From Cupriavidus pauculus (GTDB taxonomy: Bacteria; Pseudomonadota; Gammaproteobacteria; Burkholderiales; Burkholderiaceae), in assembly GCF_008693385.1 (NCBI RefSeq), contig NZ_CP044067.1, positions 434,001-498,000 on the forward strand: 64,000 nt of DNA, given 5' to 3'. Below, one piece after another: positions 31,959-40,578 of this stretch. The notes under the pieces are model-generated. The model saw only the letters and a list, made by a program, of their open reading frames with translations, ran no database searches and had not been told where the DNA came from. Every line of letters begins with the position of its first letter. Positions within the stretch are counted from its first letter, which is position 1. The position numbers and the translations under genes are program-made.

Positions 31959-32459
31959 TCAGAATGCCGCGCGCAGGGCCTCGATCTGCCGCGTCCAGCG
32001 CGCCACGACCGGTTCTTGTTCGTACAGGAAAAAGGTGATGCCGCTGCTCACGCTCGCATACGGTGCGCGATGAAACCGCACGGACACCGGATCGGCCTCG
32101 AACAGCGCAAGCCCGGTCATTGCGGGCATATCGCCGAGCCGCCGGCTCGTCAGCCGGACTTCGCACATGCCACCCTCGCGCGAATACGTGACCGTGACGC
32201 GGGGGTCGCGATGGAGATTGGCGGCGGTGGTGGAGGCGGCGAAGACGGCGAACCGCAGCGCGCCCGCCGGCGTCGCCACCATATCGCCGGCGCTGAGCAG
32301 CGCGGCGTGGGGCCAGCCTTCTTCATCGACGGTCGAGATGCGCAGGGCCTGCATCTTCGACGGCAGGTCGCGCCCATCCAGATACGCGACGAGGTCCGCA
32401 GGCAGCGCGCTCGACGCTTCCGCCCGCGGGGGCGTGTAGGAGTGATCTGTTCTGTTCAC
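31959..32459 (-). CDS. pyridoxamine 5'-phosphate oxidase-like flavin-binding protein
   Basis: 166 residues from GTG 32459 with GGAGG four to five bases upstream. A split-barrel flavin-binding fold is suggested by LRISTVDEEGWPHAALLSAGDMVA, LRFAVFAASTTAANLHRDPRVTVTYSREG and a C-terminal helix. It starts the operon with the UbiD, subunit-D and MOSC genes (gaps 41, 8 and 15 bases). Split-barrel proteins bind FMN or F420; here a role linked to the prenyl-FMN enzyme is possible but unproven. A TATACT -10 candidate lies at 32495-32490. Confidence 0.72.
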   Translation of the reverse strand: MNRTDHSYTPPRAEASSALPADLVAYLDGRDLPSKMQALRISTVDEEGWPHAALLSAGDMVATPAGALRFAVFAASTTAANLHRDPRVTVTYSREGGMCEVRLTSRRLGDMPAMTGLALFEADPVSVRFHRAPYASVSSGITFFLYEQEPVVARWTRQIEALRAAF

Positions 32460-32664
32460 GACGCCTCCGATCGGCCATTGGCGTCGACCAGTATATGTAC
32501 TGCGCCAGCTTCCCGCGCACGCAAAGTTGCGCGCATCGTCGATGCTGCCGGTGATCAGCATCAGCGGCTCGTCTTTACGAAAGATTGACACCCGCCGCCC
32601 GCCTCTTGACGCAGCTTCTACCGCCGCCCGCATAACCTCGAAGCAAACCACTATCGAGACCGCC

Positions 32665-32892
32665 ATGGGCGCCACCGTCCTCTGGTACCGACTCCTGCTG
32701 GCCGGCATCGCCGTCGTCTGGCTGATCGTGCTGTTCCTGCTCCAATACCGCCTGACGGACGCCCTCGGCCGCCGGGAAAACGAAGCCCTCGCCGCCGAGG
32801 GCGCGGATGTACTGTCGCACTGTGCTGACTCTGGCCATCGCGTTGATCGAAGTCATGGGATAGCAACGGCCACATCGCCTTCTGGCGCCTAA
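32665..32892 (+). CDS. possible small single-span membrane protein
   Basis: 75 residues from ATG 32665. Residues about 7-28 (WYRLLLAGIAVVWLIVLFLL) make a clear membrane segment, followed by a Glu-rich stretch and a polar tail with no known motif. TTGACG at 32606-32611 and CATAAC at 32631-32636 could be a promoter with a 19-base spacer. There is no good Shine-Dalgarno. The second half of the sequence does not look strongly coding, so it may be a remnant. The surrounding 32460-32977 holds no other gene. Confidence 0.35.
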   Translation: MGATVLWYRLLLAGIAVVWLIVLFLLQYRLTDALGRRENEALAAEGADVLSHCADSGHRVDRSHGIATATSPSGA

Positions 32893-32977
32893 CATGGAAC
32901 ATGGTGGATGCCCTCTCGCTCGCGCGGGGCGTCCGGATGATCGATGGCCACAGGTGGCGCTAACTCAGGGCAGATGC

Positions 32978-34270
32978 ATGGAACAACAGACTCCCGTAGC
33001 AGATTCGCAAACGCATACCCGGCTCGTTATCGGTGCCGTGACACTCTGGGCCGTGTCCATGGTGCTGGTGGCCACGTTCCTGTTCGATACGTGGCCGCAC
33101 GAGTGGCTCGACGACGAGCAGCGGGAGCCGTGGTTTCATGCGATCGTCGTGGTCGTGCTGACCTTGCTGGCGTTCTTTTGCAGCAATCTGCATCACCATG
33201 TCGTGCACGAGCGTGAGCGGCGCGAGCATGCGCGGGAGGCTGGCGACGGCGGGGAGCCCGACGAGGGGTCGGCCGAGAAGGCAAACCACAGCGAAGGCTT
33301 TCTCTTCAGGATCTTTGGCTCCTGGTGGGGCATCGCCATCGTGTTCGTGATCCCGACCGCCGCCTATTTCGGCGCGCATACCCTGCATTCCCCGCTGCCC
33401 GAGCCCGCGATCTTCGTGATGGCCGTCGTGGCCATCTACGTCGCGGCCGAGCACTATGCCTCGCTGGACAAGCAGCGCGAGGACCTGCGATGGGTGACCG
33501 ACGAGCTCGGCAAGCAGGTCACGAGCATGCAGAACGCGCTCGGCGCGCGCGACGGGCGCACGCGGATCTACGCGGCCTATTGCCAGCCGCCCGCGCCCGG
33601 CGGACATGGCGCCCCCATCCACGCGATCTACCGGTCGTTCGATATCGACGAGGCCTGGCTCGGCACCGGTGACTGGGCCGCCTATATGGCCTCGACGCAG
33701 ACCACATCGCTCGTCGGCGCCCTGCAAAGCGGCGACCGCCGCATGGTGCGGATCGTCACGCCGCCCCCGGCATCGGCCGTCCGCGACGCCATCGAGGCCG
33801 CGGACCGGTTCCACAACCTCATCGGCCTGCTCTGGCACTGGCTGGTTCTTCATCGGTACCAGGCCGGAGGCGCGGGGTTCGACTTCCGCATCGCCATCGC
33901 CGACACCCCGCACTGGGTCCACGAAGTCGATGGCAAGGTCCTGCAGATCGCGGGCGAATATCCGCACGAACTGCGCGTCCGCGACATGACCTTCGACATG
34001 GGCGACATGGCCCCGCGATTCGCCGCATGGGTGCGCGAGGACATCGAGGCGCTGTGCGCGCGGGGCCAGAGCGCCGAATCGTTTCTCGGCGAAGCGCTGC
34101 AGCCGGGAGCATCCGACTCCGCCGCGCTGATGGACCGGCTGGGCTGGCCGCAATGGGCCATGCACGCGGGCACGCGCTACGGCATCCGGCAGCATCCGGA
34201 CGCGCTCCGCCCACGATTCCAGCAACTGATCGAGCAGTTTCGCGCGGCCGGCGCTCAGCCCCGCGTCTGA
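32978..34270 (+). CDS. uncharacterised membrane protein with cytoplasmic or periplasmic C-terminal domain
   Basis: 430 residues from ATG 32978, with AGGG eight bases upstream. Membrane segments lie at about residues 18-36, 53-70, 113-133 and 141-157; a His-rich patch and a charged stretch (HHHVVHERERREHAREAGDGGEPDEGSAEKANHSE, split across the loop) separates the pairs. A short coiled coil (LDKQREDLRWVTDELGKQV) leads to a soluble C-terminal domain of about 250 residues with many Trp and no recognised motif. The last 16 bases overlap the convergent hybrid kinase gene. Family not recognised. Confidence 0.75.
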   Translation: MEQQTPVADSQTHTRLVIGAVTLWAVSMVLVATFLFDTWPHEWLDDEQREPWFHAIVVVVLTLLAFFCSNLHHHVVHERERREHAREAGDGGEPDEGSAEKANHSEGFLFRIFGSWWGIAIVFVIPTAAYFGAHTLHSPLPEPAIFVMAVVAIYVAAEHYASLDKQREDLRWVTDELGKQVTSMQNALGARDGRTRIYAAYCQPPAPGGHGAPIHAIYRSFDIDEAWLGTGDWAAYMASTQTTSLVGALQSGDRRMVRIVTPPPASAVRDAIEAADRFHNLIGLLWHWLVLHRYQAGGAGFDFRIAIADTPHWVHEVDGKVLQIAGEYPHELRVRDMTFDMGDMAPRFAAWVREDIEALCARGQSAESFLGEALQPGASDSAALMDRLGWPQWAMHAGTRYGIRQHPDALRPRFQQLIEQFRAAGAQPRV

Positions 34271-35997
34271 AAGACCTTGCTGATCGTCCGCGCAAGGTCC
34301 TCGATGGAATACGGCTTGCTCAGCAGCACGACGCCTTCGTCGAGCCGCCCGTCATGGAAGATCTCGTCGCGCGTATAGCCCGACGTGAAGATGACGCGCG
34401 CATCATGGGGCGGCCCGGCCGCAATCCGGGCCAGTTCGCTGCTGCGCACCGTTCCCGGCATCACCACGTCGGTAAACAGCAGATCGACCCCATCGGCCTG
34501 CTGCAACAAGGCCAGCGCCGCATCGCCATCCTTGGCGGAGAGCACGCGATGCCCGAGCTGGGACAGCATGTCGATGGCCGAAAGCCTGACATCCGCGTTG
34601 TCCTCGACGACCAGCACCGTGAGTTCGCCCCCGGCATCGCATACGGCTGTGCCCTCGTCGTCCGGCGACAGGTCCTTGTGTGTCCGCGGGAAATAGAGCG
34701 ACACCGTCGTGCCCTCCCCGGGCACGGTATGCAGGTCGATATGCCCCTGGCTCTGCTTCACAAACCCGAACACCATGCTCAGGCCGAGCCCGGTTCCATG
34801 CCCCTCGGGCTTGGTCGAAAAGAACGGCTCGAATGCGCGAGCCCGGATCTCTTCCGACATCCCTGTCCCTTCGTCGATCACCGCCACCCGCACATACTCG
34901 CCAGCCGGAAGATCGGAACCGCCCTCCGGCGGCGCATCATCCGATCTGACGACGTTGCCTACCTCGATGCGAATCGTGCCCGCATCCCCCTGCGCATCGC
35001 GCGCGTTGTTGACGAGGTTCAGCAGCGCGCCCTCGAGCTGGATCGGATCCGCATAAAGATTCCAGGCATCGCCGGGGATCTCGACGACCCGTCGAAAGCG
35101 CTCCGGCACCGCGCGGCGGAGCAGGTCGGAAAGCGCTTCCGCCATCCGCGGCGGACTGACGACCGAAGGACTCAGCGGCTGCCGCCGCGCGAACGCGAGC
35201 AGTTGCTGCGCGAGCCTGGCCCCGCGCGCCACCGCCGCATTGGCCGCCAGGATCCTCGCCTGCAGGCGCTCATCGTCGCCAACCGCAAGCCGCAGCAATT
35301 GCAGATTCGACGAAATCACCTGCAGCACGTTGTTGAAATCGTGCGCCACGCCACCGGTCAACCCGCCCACGGCCTCGAGCTTCTGCACTTGCCGCAGGCG
35401 GTCTTCCGCGGCCGCCCGCGCCTTGACTTCGTGCCCGACGCGCGCCTCCAGGGTCTGGTTGAGCAGAGACAGCGCCTGCTCGGCCTCGCCGTGCGCCTTC
35501 TCGGCAAGCATCCGGGCAGTGGTTTCGAACACGATGGCGATGACGCCGGCGGGCACGCCCGCATCATCGACGACGGGGCTGTAGTGTAGGTCCATCCAGA
35601 CGTCCTCGGGCCTGCCATTGCGATGGAGGACGAGCGACTTGTCGCGATACGACAGCACGGCCCCTGCGAGCACGGTGTCCACCACATGCCGGTTGAACGC
35701 CGCGATCTCGGGCCATCCTTCCTCGACCGGCTTGCCGAGCAGGGACGGATGTCGCCCGCCGGCGAACACCGCATAGGCGTCGTTGTAGATCATCGTGCCG
35801 GCCTGCCCCCAGAGCATGACGAGCGGAACCGGACATGCCAGCAACATCTGGATATTGGCATTGAGACTGCCGGACCAGCCATCCCTTCGGCCCAGTCCGG
35901 TGTCCTGCCAGTCGTACGCGGCAATGCGCCGGGCCATCTCTCCGTCCCAGCCAGGGGACGGATTATGGGATGACGGCCAGGCTGCGGTTACGGTCAT
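34255..35997 (-). CDS. PAS hybrid sensor histidine kinase with C-terminal receiver
   Basis: 580 residues, no membrane segment, so cytoplasmic. A PAS domain (about 45-165; WGQAGTMIYNDAYAVFAGGRHPSLLGKPV) is followed by a coiled coil, HisKA with GGVAHDFNNVLQVI as phospho-acceptor region, an N box (LLNLVNNARDA), G boxes (VIDEGTGM, GTGLGLSMVFGFV) and a receiver with phospho-acceptor Asp in LLFTDVVMPG and Lys in LLSKPYS. HDFNN-type kinases with PAS are common in proteobacteria. No dedicated DNA-binding regulator lies nearby. Confidence 0.92.
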   Translation of the reverse strand: MTVTAAWPSSHNPSPGWDGEMARRIAAYDWQDTGLGRRDGWSGSLNANIQMLLACPVPLVMLWGQAGTMIYNDAYAVFAGGRHPSLLGKPVEEGWPEIAAFNRHVVDTVLAGAVLSYRDKSLVLHRNGRPEDVWMDLHYSPVVDDAGVPAGVIAIVFETTARMLAEKAHGEAEQALSLLNQTLEARVGHEVKARAAAEDRLRQVQKLEAVGGLTGGVAHDFNNVLQVISSNLQLLRLAVGDDERLQARILAANAAVARGARLAQQLLAFARRQPLSPSVVSPPRMAEALSDLLRRAVPERFRRVVEIPGDAWNLYADPIQLEGALLNLVNNARDAQGDAGTIRIEVGNVVRSDDAPPEGGSDLPAGEYVRVAVIDEGTGMSEEIRARAFEPFFSTKPEGHGTGLGLSMVFGFVKQSQGHIDLHTVPGEGTTVSLYFPRTHKDLSPDDEGTAVCDAGGELTVLVVEDNADVRLSAIDMLSQLGHRVLSAKDGDAALALLQQADGVDLLFTDVVMPGTVRSSELARIAAGPPHDARVIFTSGYTRDEIFHDGRLDEGVVLLSKPYSIEDLARTISKVFQTRG

Positions 35998-36086
35998 GGT
36001 TTGGCGTCAGTGCATGGATCGTTGCACTATACCCACTCCACGCCTCGCAGCCTGTAGGCCAACCTCCGACATGGAGGGGGTCTCCG

Positions 36087-36680
36087 TCAACCGTTGCCGA
36101 CCTTCTTGTCGAGATCGCGCGCCATCTGGAGATGCTGTTCCAGGGCCGGCAGTTGCTTGGTGGCGAACGCCTTCACGTCGGCGTCCTTCGCGTTCTGCGA
36201 GGCTTCGCGGAACATCTTGACCGTGTTTTCGTGCGCCGCCACGCCAATCCGGCTGCTGTACATCTTGTCGAACTTGCTCCCGTCGAGCACGCCGAGCGCC
36301 TTCAGTTCGCCCTTTTGCACGAGCGACGGTTCGGTCGGCGGGGTGTAGCCCTTCGACCTGGCCAGCGAGGTCAGCTCGTCGCCCACCTTCGTGTGGTCCT
36401 GAATCATGCGGGACGCAAACGCCTTGACGTCCGCGTTGGCGGACTTCTGATTCGCAAGCTTGCTGCCCTCTATCTCGGCATGGCCGCCCTGCGCGGCATT
36501 TTCAAGGAACGTGCGGTCGCCACGCGCGAGTTCGCTCCCCTGCGTCGCGCCAGCGGTCGGCATGGCGTTGGGGGACGCGGTCTTCGGCGCGGTGGTATTG
36601 GTGCCCTGCGCACCTGCGGCCGCGGCGAACAGGAGGGCACTGGCGGCGACAGCCGCCCTGACGGTGTGGAGCGTTGCCAT
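36087..36680 (-). CDS. DUF4142 family exported protein
   Basis: 197 residues from ATG 36680 with AAGGAGA upstream. The signal peptide ends near residue 24 (LFAAAAGAQG). After a Thr/Pro/Ala-rich linker comes the DUF4142 ferritin-like helical bundle: FLENAAQGGHAEIEGSKLANQKSANADVKAFASRMIQDHTKVGDEL and a second helical pair ending LPALEQHLQMARDL. Members are periplasmic with unknown biochemical role, often stress-linked. Single-gene unit. Confidence 0.88.
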   Translation of the reverse strand: MATLHTVRAAVAASALLFAAAAGAQGTNTTAPKTASPNAMPTAGATQGSELARGDRTFLENAAQGGHAEIEGSKLANQKSANADVKAFASRMIQDHTKVGDELTSLARSKGYTPPTEPSLVQKGELKALGVLDGSKFDKMYSSRIGVAAHENTVKMFREASQNAKDADVKAFATKQLPALEQHLQMARDLDKKVGNG

Positions 36681-36823
36681 GAGGGGTCTCCTTCGGTCGA
36701 TAGGACTTCGATATCCAGTCCTATGCAAAGGCTGTTCCCGCACCGGCGCGCGCCATTTACCGGCGCATCGACGCGACAAGGCGGCCCCGGGGCCAGTAAA
36801 TATTGCACGGGCCCCGATGCGAT

Positions 36824-37267
36824 CTACACGCCGGTGCCCAGCCGGGCGAGCACCTGCCGCACATCGTCGGGAATCGGCACGGACCGGCCCGAGTCCCGAT
36901 CGACGTACACATGCACGAAGTGGCCCGCCGCGCAGACCGCTTCGTCACCCTCCCTGAACACGGCCACCTCGTAGCGCACGCTCGCATTCCCGAGCTTTGC
37001 CACGCGCACGCCGATCTCCAGCCGATCCGGAAACGCGATCGACCGGAAGTACGAGCAGCCCGTATCGACGACCAGGCCGACCACGCGCCCGGCATGGATG
37101 TCCAGCACGCCCTGTTCGATCAGGTATTGATTGACCGCCGTGTCGAAGTAGCTGTAGTAGGTCACGTTGTTCACGTGACCGTATACGTCGTTATCCATCC
37201 AGCGCGTCTGCACGCGGGCCAGATGCGGATAGTCGGCGCGCCGGTCGTCGCCGCGCCCCTCACGCAT
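36824..37267 (-). CDS. acyl-CoA thioesterase, 4-hydroxybenzoyl-CoA thioesterase-like hotdog fold
   Basis: 147 residues from ATG 37267, which overlaps the SDR stop and has GGGAGG eight bases upstream. The motif [23 protein letters not shown] is the 4HBT active-site signature with Asp in [10 protein letters not shown]. It should hydrolyse a short or aromatic acyl-CoA. It is probably translationally coupled to the SDR gene upstream, pointing to a shared acyl-CoA substrate. Confidence 0.9.
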   Translation of the reverse strand: MREGRGDDRRADYPHLARVQTRWMDNDVYGHVNNVTYYSYFDTAVNQYLIEQGVLDIHAGRVVGLVVDTGCSYFRSIAFPDRLEIGVRVAKLGNASVRYEVAVFREGDEAVCAAGHFVHVYVDRDSGRSVPIPDDVRQVLARLGTGV

Positions 37268-38030
37268 ACTGCGCGCCTCCCGCGGCATCGACGACCACGC
37301 CGCTCAGGTACGAAGCCCGTGCAGACGCCAGGTACACCACGAGGTCGGCCATCTCCGACGCCCTGGCCGCCCGTCCGAACGGCAGATGCTCGAGCATTTC
37401 CTGCCAGCGCGACTCGTCGCCGAACTTCTCTTTCGCGCGCGCCTTGTAGAGGGTCAGCAGGCGGTCCGTTTCGGTCGGGCCCGGATGCACGCCCACCACG
37501 CGCACCCCGCGCGTCGTCGAGCGCGCGCCCACGGCCTTCGTAAACGTGGTCAGCGCGGCATTGCCCGTGGCCCCACACAGATAGTCGTAGCGCGGCATTT
37601 CGGCCGCGATGCCGATCACGTTGACGATCACGCCCGAACCGCGGTCCATCATCTTCGGCAGCGCCATGCGCGTCGTCTCGATATAACCGAAGACCTTCAG
37701 CTCCCACGCCTCGCGCCACTGCGCATCGCTCATCGCGGTCAACCCGCCGCCGGGAATCGCGCCCGCATTGTTGACCAGCACGTCGAGCGTGCCGAAGCGC
37801 GCATCGAGCGAATGGCGGACATCGGGGGACGACAGGTCGCCGACGAAGGTATCGACCTTCGCCCCATGCTTGTCCGAGAGTTCACGCTGGGCGCGCGCCG
37901 TGGATTCCGCCGACGTGCCGGCAATCGTGACATCGGCGCCCTCCGCGGCGAACAGCGCCGCGCAGGCAAAGCCGATACCACGGCTGCCACCGGTGATCAG
38001 AACGGACTTTCCTTGCAGTTGCAGATCCAT
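37260..38030 (-). CDS. SDR-fold protein lacking the usual YxxxK active site
   Basis: 256 residues. The Rossmann part is normal (TGGSRGIG near residues 13-20; [11 protein letters not shown]). Where classical SDRs have Ser and YxxxK, this protein reads [22 protein letters not shown]: the usual Lys is replaced and the aligned Tyr position is Cys, though a Tyr lies two residues earlier. The C-terminus [11 protein letters not shown] is standard. It may use a different catalytic arrangement, as in some divergent SDR subgroups, or act as a binding protein. The 4HBT gene overlaps its stop by eight bases. Confidence 0.85.
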   Translation of the reverse strand: MDLQLQGKSVLITGGSRGIGFACAALFAAEGADVTIAGTSAESTARAQRELSDKHGAKVDTFVGDLSSPDVRHSLDARFGTLDVLVNNAGAIPGGGLTAMSDAQWREAWELKVFGYIETTRMALPKMMDRGSGVIVNVIGIAAEMPRYDYLCGATGNAALTTFTKAVGARSTTRGVRVVGVHPGPTETDRLLTLYKARAKEKFGDESRWQEMLEHLPFGRAARASEMADLVVYLASARASYLSGVVVDAAGGAQYA

Positions 38031-38114
38031 CGCGACGTCTCCTCATGCCGTGTTGTGAGCCGACATGATGCCTCGATCGTCCTCAAGCTGCTTGGCGCCC
38101 GTTCCGATGGCCGG

Positions 38115-38759
38115 TCAGGCCGGTTCCCGGACCGACGGCCGCGCGTCCACGCGCGCCTTCCACGCCAGCAGATGAACGCAGTCCTCGGGCACGGGAATCT
38201 GCGCGAAGCCCGCGAACAGCAGGCCCGCCCACACCGTGATATCGGCCATCGAGAACGCCTCGCCAGCGACATACGGCTGGCTGCTCAGGACGCCGTCGAA
38301 ATAACGCATGCCGGCCTCCGCCCGCACGCGCTCACGGCGGCCCCATTCCTCGCGATCGGTCCATTCGGGACTCTTGTACGCGCGCAGCGCGTCCCCGAGG
38401 CCCGGCGTAGCGTGGTGGAAATAGATGCCCACGGCATCGATCAGTTGCGACTCCGCGCGCTTCTGCATCATGTGGATCACGCCCTTGTCGCGCGCGGTGC
38501 GGCCGGTCAGCACGGGGTTGCCGTCGAGGTTATCGAGGTATTCGGTGATGGCCGTGCATTCGGAGAGATAGGTGCCATCCTCGAGCTCGAGCACCGGCAC
38601 CGTGCCCGTCGGATTGATGGCAAGGAAGTGCGGCTGCTTGTGTTCCGCGGCCGGCAGATCGACCTTGACGAACTCGACCTGCGCGGCCAGGCCTTTCTCG
38701 GCCAGGACGATACGGATGCGGAGCGGGTTGGGAAAACCGGGGATATCGTAGAGCTTCAT
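38115..38759 (-). CDS. glutathione S-transferase family protein
   Basis: 214 residues. The thioredoxin-like N-terminal domain begins MKLYDIPGFPNPLRIRIVLAEKG and contains the GSH-site cis-Pro region NPTGTVPVLELEDGTYLSECTAITEYLD; the helical C-terminal domain ends MADITVWAGLLFAGFAQ. Divergent from a TetR gene, with two matching palindromes between them. Likely role is detoxification or isomerisation with glutathione; substrate unknown. AAGGCG lies nine bases before the start. Confidence 0.92.
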   Translation of the reverse strand: MKLYDIPGFPNPLRIRIVLAEKGLAAQVEFVKVDLPAAEHKQPHFLAINPTGTVPVLELEDGTYLSECTAITEYLDNLDGNPVLTGRTARDKGVIHMMQKRAESQLIDAVGIYFHHATPGLGDALRAYKSPEWTDREEWGRRERVRAEAGMRYFDGVLSSQPYVAGEAFSMADITVWAGLLFAGFAQIPVPEDCVHLLAWKARVDARPSVREPA

Positions 38760-38799
38760 GCTGTTTTGCGCCTTATTCTTTACTTTCGGTGTGAAACTT

Positions 38800-38869
38800 A
38801 CCTATCGATAAGTCGGTAAACAGCGTAAGAGAGAATTTGGGCGCAAGTCAAGCTTACTTAGCGCTAAGT
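38800..38869. promoter_or_regulatory. two TetR-type palindromes between the GST and TetR genes
   Basis: ACCTATCGATAAGT at 38800-38813 and the perfect palindrome ACTTAGCGCTAAGT at 38856-38869 match as ACYTAKCGMTAAGT, 56 bp apart centre to centre. The first lies about 40 bases before the GST start, the second 19 bases before the TetR start, where they could repress both genes. Confidence 0.7.
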
Positions 38870-38887
38870 CATTCGCTACAATGCCGC

Positions 38888-39466
38888 ATGGCTACTAGCG
38901 ATACGAAGCAACGCATCCTCTCGATCGCCCGCGGCATGGTCCAGGCGCACGGATACAACGCGCTCAGTTTTCGGGACATCGCGCAGGAAATCGGGATCAA
39001 GGGACCGGCGGTCCACCACCATTACCCGACCAAGGGCGACCTCGGCGCGGCGTTGGCACGCGCCTATACCGACGACGCCGTGGTGCTGCTGGAGGAGCTG
39101 CTGCTGACCTCGCATTCGCAGCGCGAGGTATTCGACCGCTATGTCGCGGTATTCCGCGCGGCGCTCGAGAACGACAACCGGATGTGCCTCTGCGGCATCA
39201 TGTCGGCCGAGCTCGCGGACCTGCCCGAGGCGGTGCAGGTGGAGGTGAACCGGTTTACGGACGTCAATATCGCGTGGCTCACGCGACTGCTGGCGCTTGG
39301 CGGGGAACCCGCGCCGGAGAAGGCCCCCGAGGATGCCCGCCGGCGCCGCGCGCTGGCCATCTTCACGGCGATAGAAGGCGCACAGCTCGTGGCGCGCGGA
39401 CACCGGGACGTTGCGATGTTCGACCGTGTGATCGCCGCCTACCGCGAGGCGGGGCTATGCCCGTGA
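38888..39466 (+). CDS. TetR family transcriptional regulator
   Basis: 192 residues from ATG 38888. The N-terminal TetR helix-turn-helix reads LSFRDIAQEIGIKGPAVHHHYPTKGDLGAALARAY; the C-terminal ligand domain includes ENDNRMCLCGIMSAELADLP, typical of the AcrR-like subgroup with the C-terminal TetR_C domain. Likely represses itself and the divergent GST gene through the two palindromes. No strong Shine-Dalgarno is visible. Confidence 0.93.
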   Translation: MATSDTKQRILSIARGMVQAHGYNALSFRDIAQEIGIKGPAVHHHYPTKGDLGAALARAYTDDAVVLLEELLLTSHSQREVFDRYVAVFRAALENDNRMCLCGIMSAELADLPEAVQVEVNRFTDVNIAWLTRLLALGGEPAPEKAPEDARRRRALAIFTAIEGAQLVARGHRDVAMFDRVIAAYREAGLCP

Positions 39467-39478
39467 TGGTCCGAACCG

Positions 39479-40465
39479 TCAGACCGGGAATGCGAGGTCG
39501 GCCAGCGACTCGCTGACGGTCCACCACGCGCGCGCCGTGGCCGGATCGACCGCATGCGGCAGCACGCCGAGCAGCGAGTCCGACGTGGGGGGAATGAGCG
39601 GCGCGACATCGCAATCTTCGCAATACAGCCCGCCCAGCCCGTCGAGCCGCGCGCTGGTCGCACACCAGACCGTGGTGGACGCCCCCTGCTCCACGGTCTT
39701 GTAGAGCGCCGCGAATCTGGGCGTCAGTTCGCCGTCCGGCGTCAGCGCGCCAATCTCGACGAGATCCTGCCGCGTCAGATGCACGCCGAGCCCGGTCTCG
39801 ATCGCCCCGGGATGCACGGAGAACGCCCGCACGCCATGGGGCGCGCCCCGGCGGTCCAGTTCAAGCGCGAACAGCGACGCCGCCGACTTCGACTGCCCGT
39901 ACGCCTGCCACTTGTCGTAGGGGCGCCCGCGGTAGTCCGGATCTTCCAGATCGACGCCGGCGAAGCGGTGCCCGCCGGAGCTCAATGCCACCACACGCGC
40001 GCCGCGCGCGGCCACGAGCGCCGGCCAGAGCCGCGCCGCAAGCCGAAAATGTCCAATGTGGTTCGTCGACAACTGCAATTCGTGCCCGCGCGCATCGCGC
40101 TGCAGCAGCGGCACGGCCATGATCGCGGCGTTGTTGATCAAGCCATGGAGTGGAACATCGCCGGCCAGCACATGCGACGCGAAGCCATCGACCGACGCCG
40201 CGTCGGTCAATTCCAGCGCGGCCACCTGGACGCGCGGCAGGCCGGCCACGGCCCGCGCCGCGCGTTCGGGGTCGCGGGCGCCGACCCATACCGTGGCGCC
40301 CGCGCCCGTCAGCGCGCGCGTGACTTCGAGGCCAAGGCCCGCATGGCCGCCGGTCACGACGTAATGCCTGCCGTGCAAGTCCATGCCGGCGACGGCCTGC
40401 ACGGCCGTGGTGCACCGATCGAACCCGCTGCCGAGCGGTTGCTGGAGATTTTTTTGCATTTGCAT
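39479..40465 (-). CDS. SDR family oxidoreductase, retinol dehydrogenase/WWOX-like
   Basis: 328 residues from ATG 40465 (or ATG 40459). It has TGGHAGLG (near 38-45), NNAAIM, catalytic Ser in VALSSGGHRF and the YGQSK active site, then SVHPGAIETGLG. The long C-terminus with WCATSARLDGLGGLYCEDCDVA is characteristic of the bacterial retinol-dehydrogenase-like SDRs. Divergent from an AraC gene that probably controls it. Stop lies 12 bases from the end of the convergent TetR gene. Confidence 0.9.
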   Translation of the reverse strand: MQMQKNLQQPLGSGFDRCTTAVQAVAGMDLHGRHYVVTGGHAGLGLEVTRALTGAGATVWVGARDPERAARAVAGLPRVQVAALELTDAASVDGFASHVLAGDVPLHGLINNAAIMAVPLLQRDARGHELQLSTNHIGHFRLAARLWPALVAARGARVVALSSGGHRFAGVDLEDPDYRGRPYDKWQAYGQSKSAASLFALELDRRGAPHGVRAFSVHPGAIETGLGVHLTRQDLVEIGALTPDGELTPRFAALYKTVEQGASTTVWCATSARLDGLGGLYCEDCDVAPLIPPTSDSLLGVLPHAVDPATARAWWTVSESLADLAFPV

Positions 40466-40542
40466 GGATGTATCGGCTTGGCGCCTTGACTTGAGTCACG
40501 AGAGGCGCCCAGTCTAGGCAGCATGCGGATCCGCGACCATAA

Positions 40543-40578
40543 TCGCTCGTCCACGAACCTTACTCGATCGTCCACGGA
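40543..40578 (+). promoter_or_regulatory. direct repeat, possible AraC-family binding site
   Basis: TCGCTCGTCCACGAA (40543-40557) and TCGATCGTCCACGGA (40564-40578) differ at two positions and are exactly 21 bp apart, two helical turns, the usual spacing of AraC-family half-sites. The second repeat overlaps the ATG of the AraC gene, so binding should repress it. Confidence 0.5.

Noticed and set aside
36066..36086. CCTCC-GACAT-GGAGG hairpin after the DUF4142 gene as terminator
   Set aside because: Short stem and no T-run on the minus strand.
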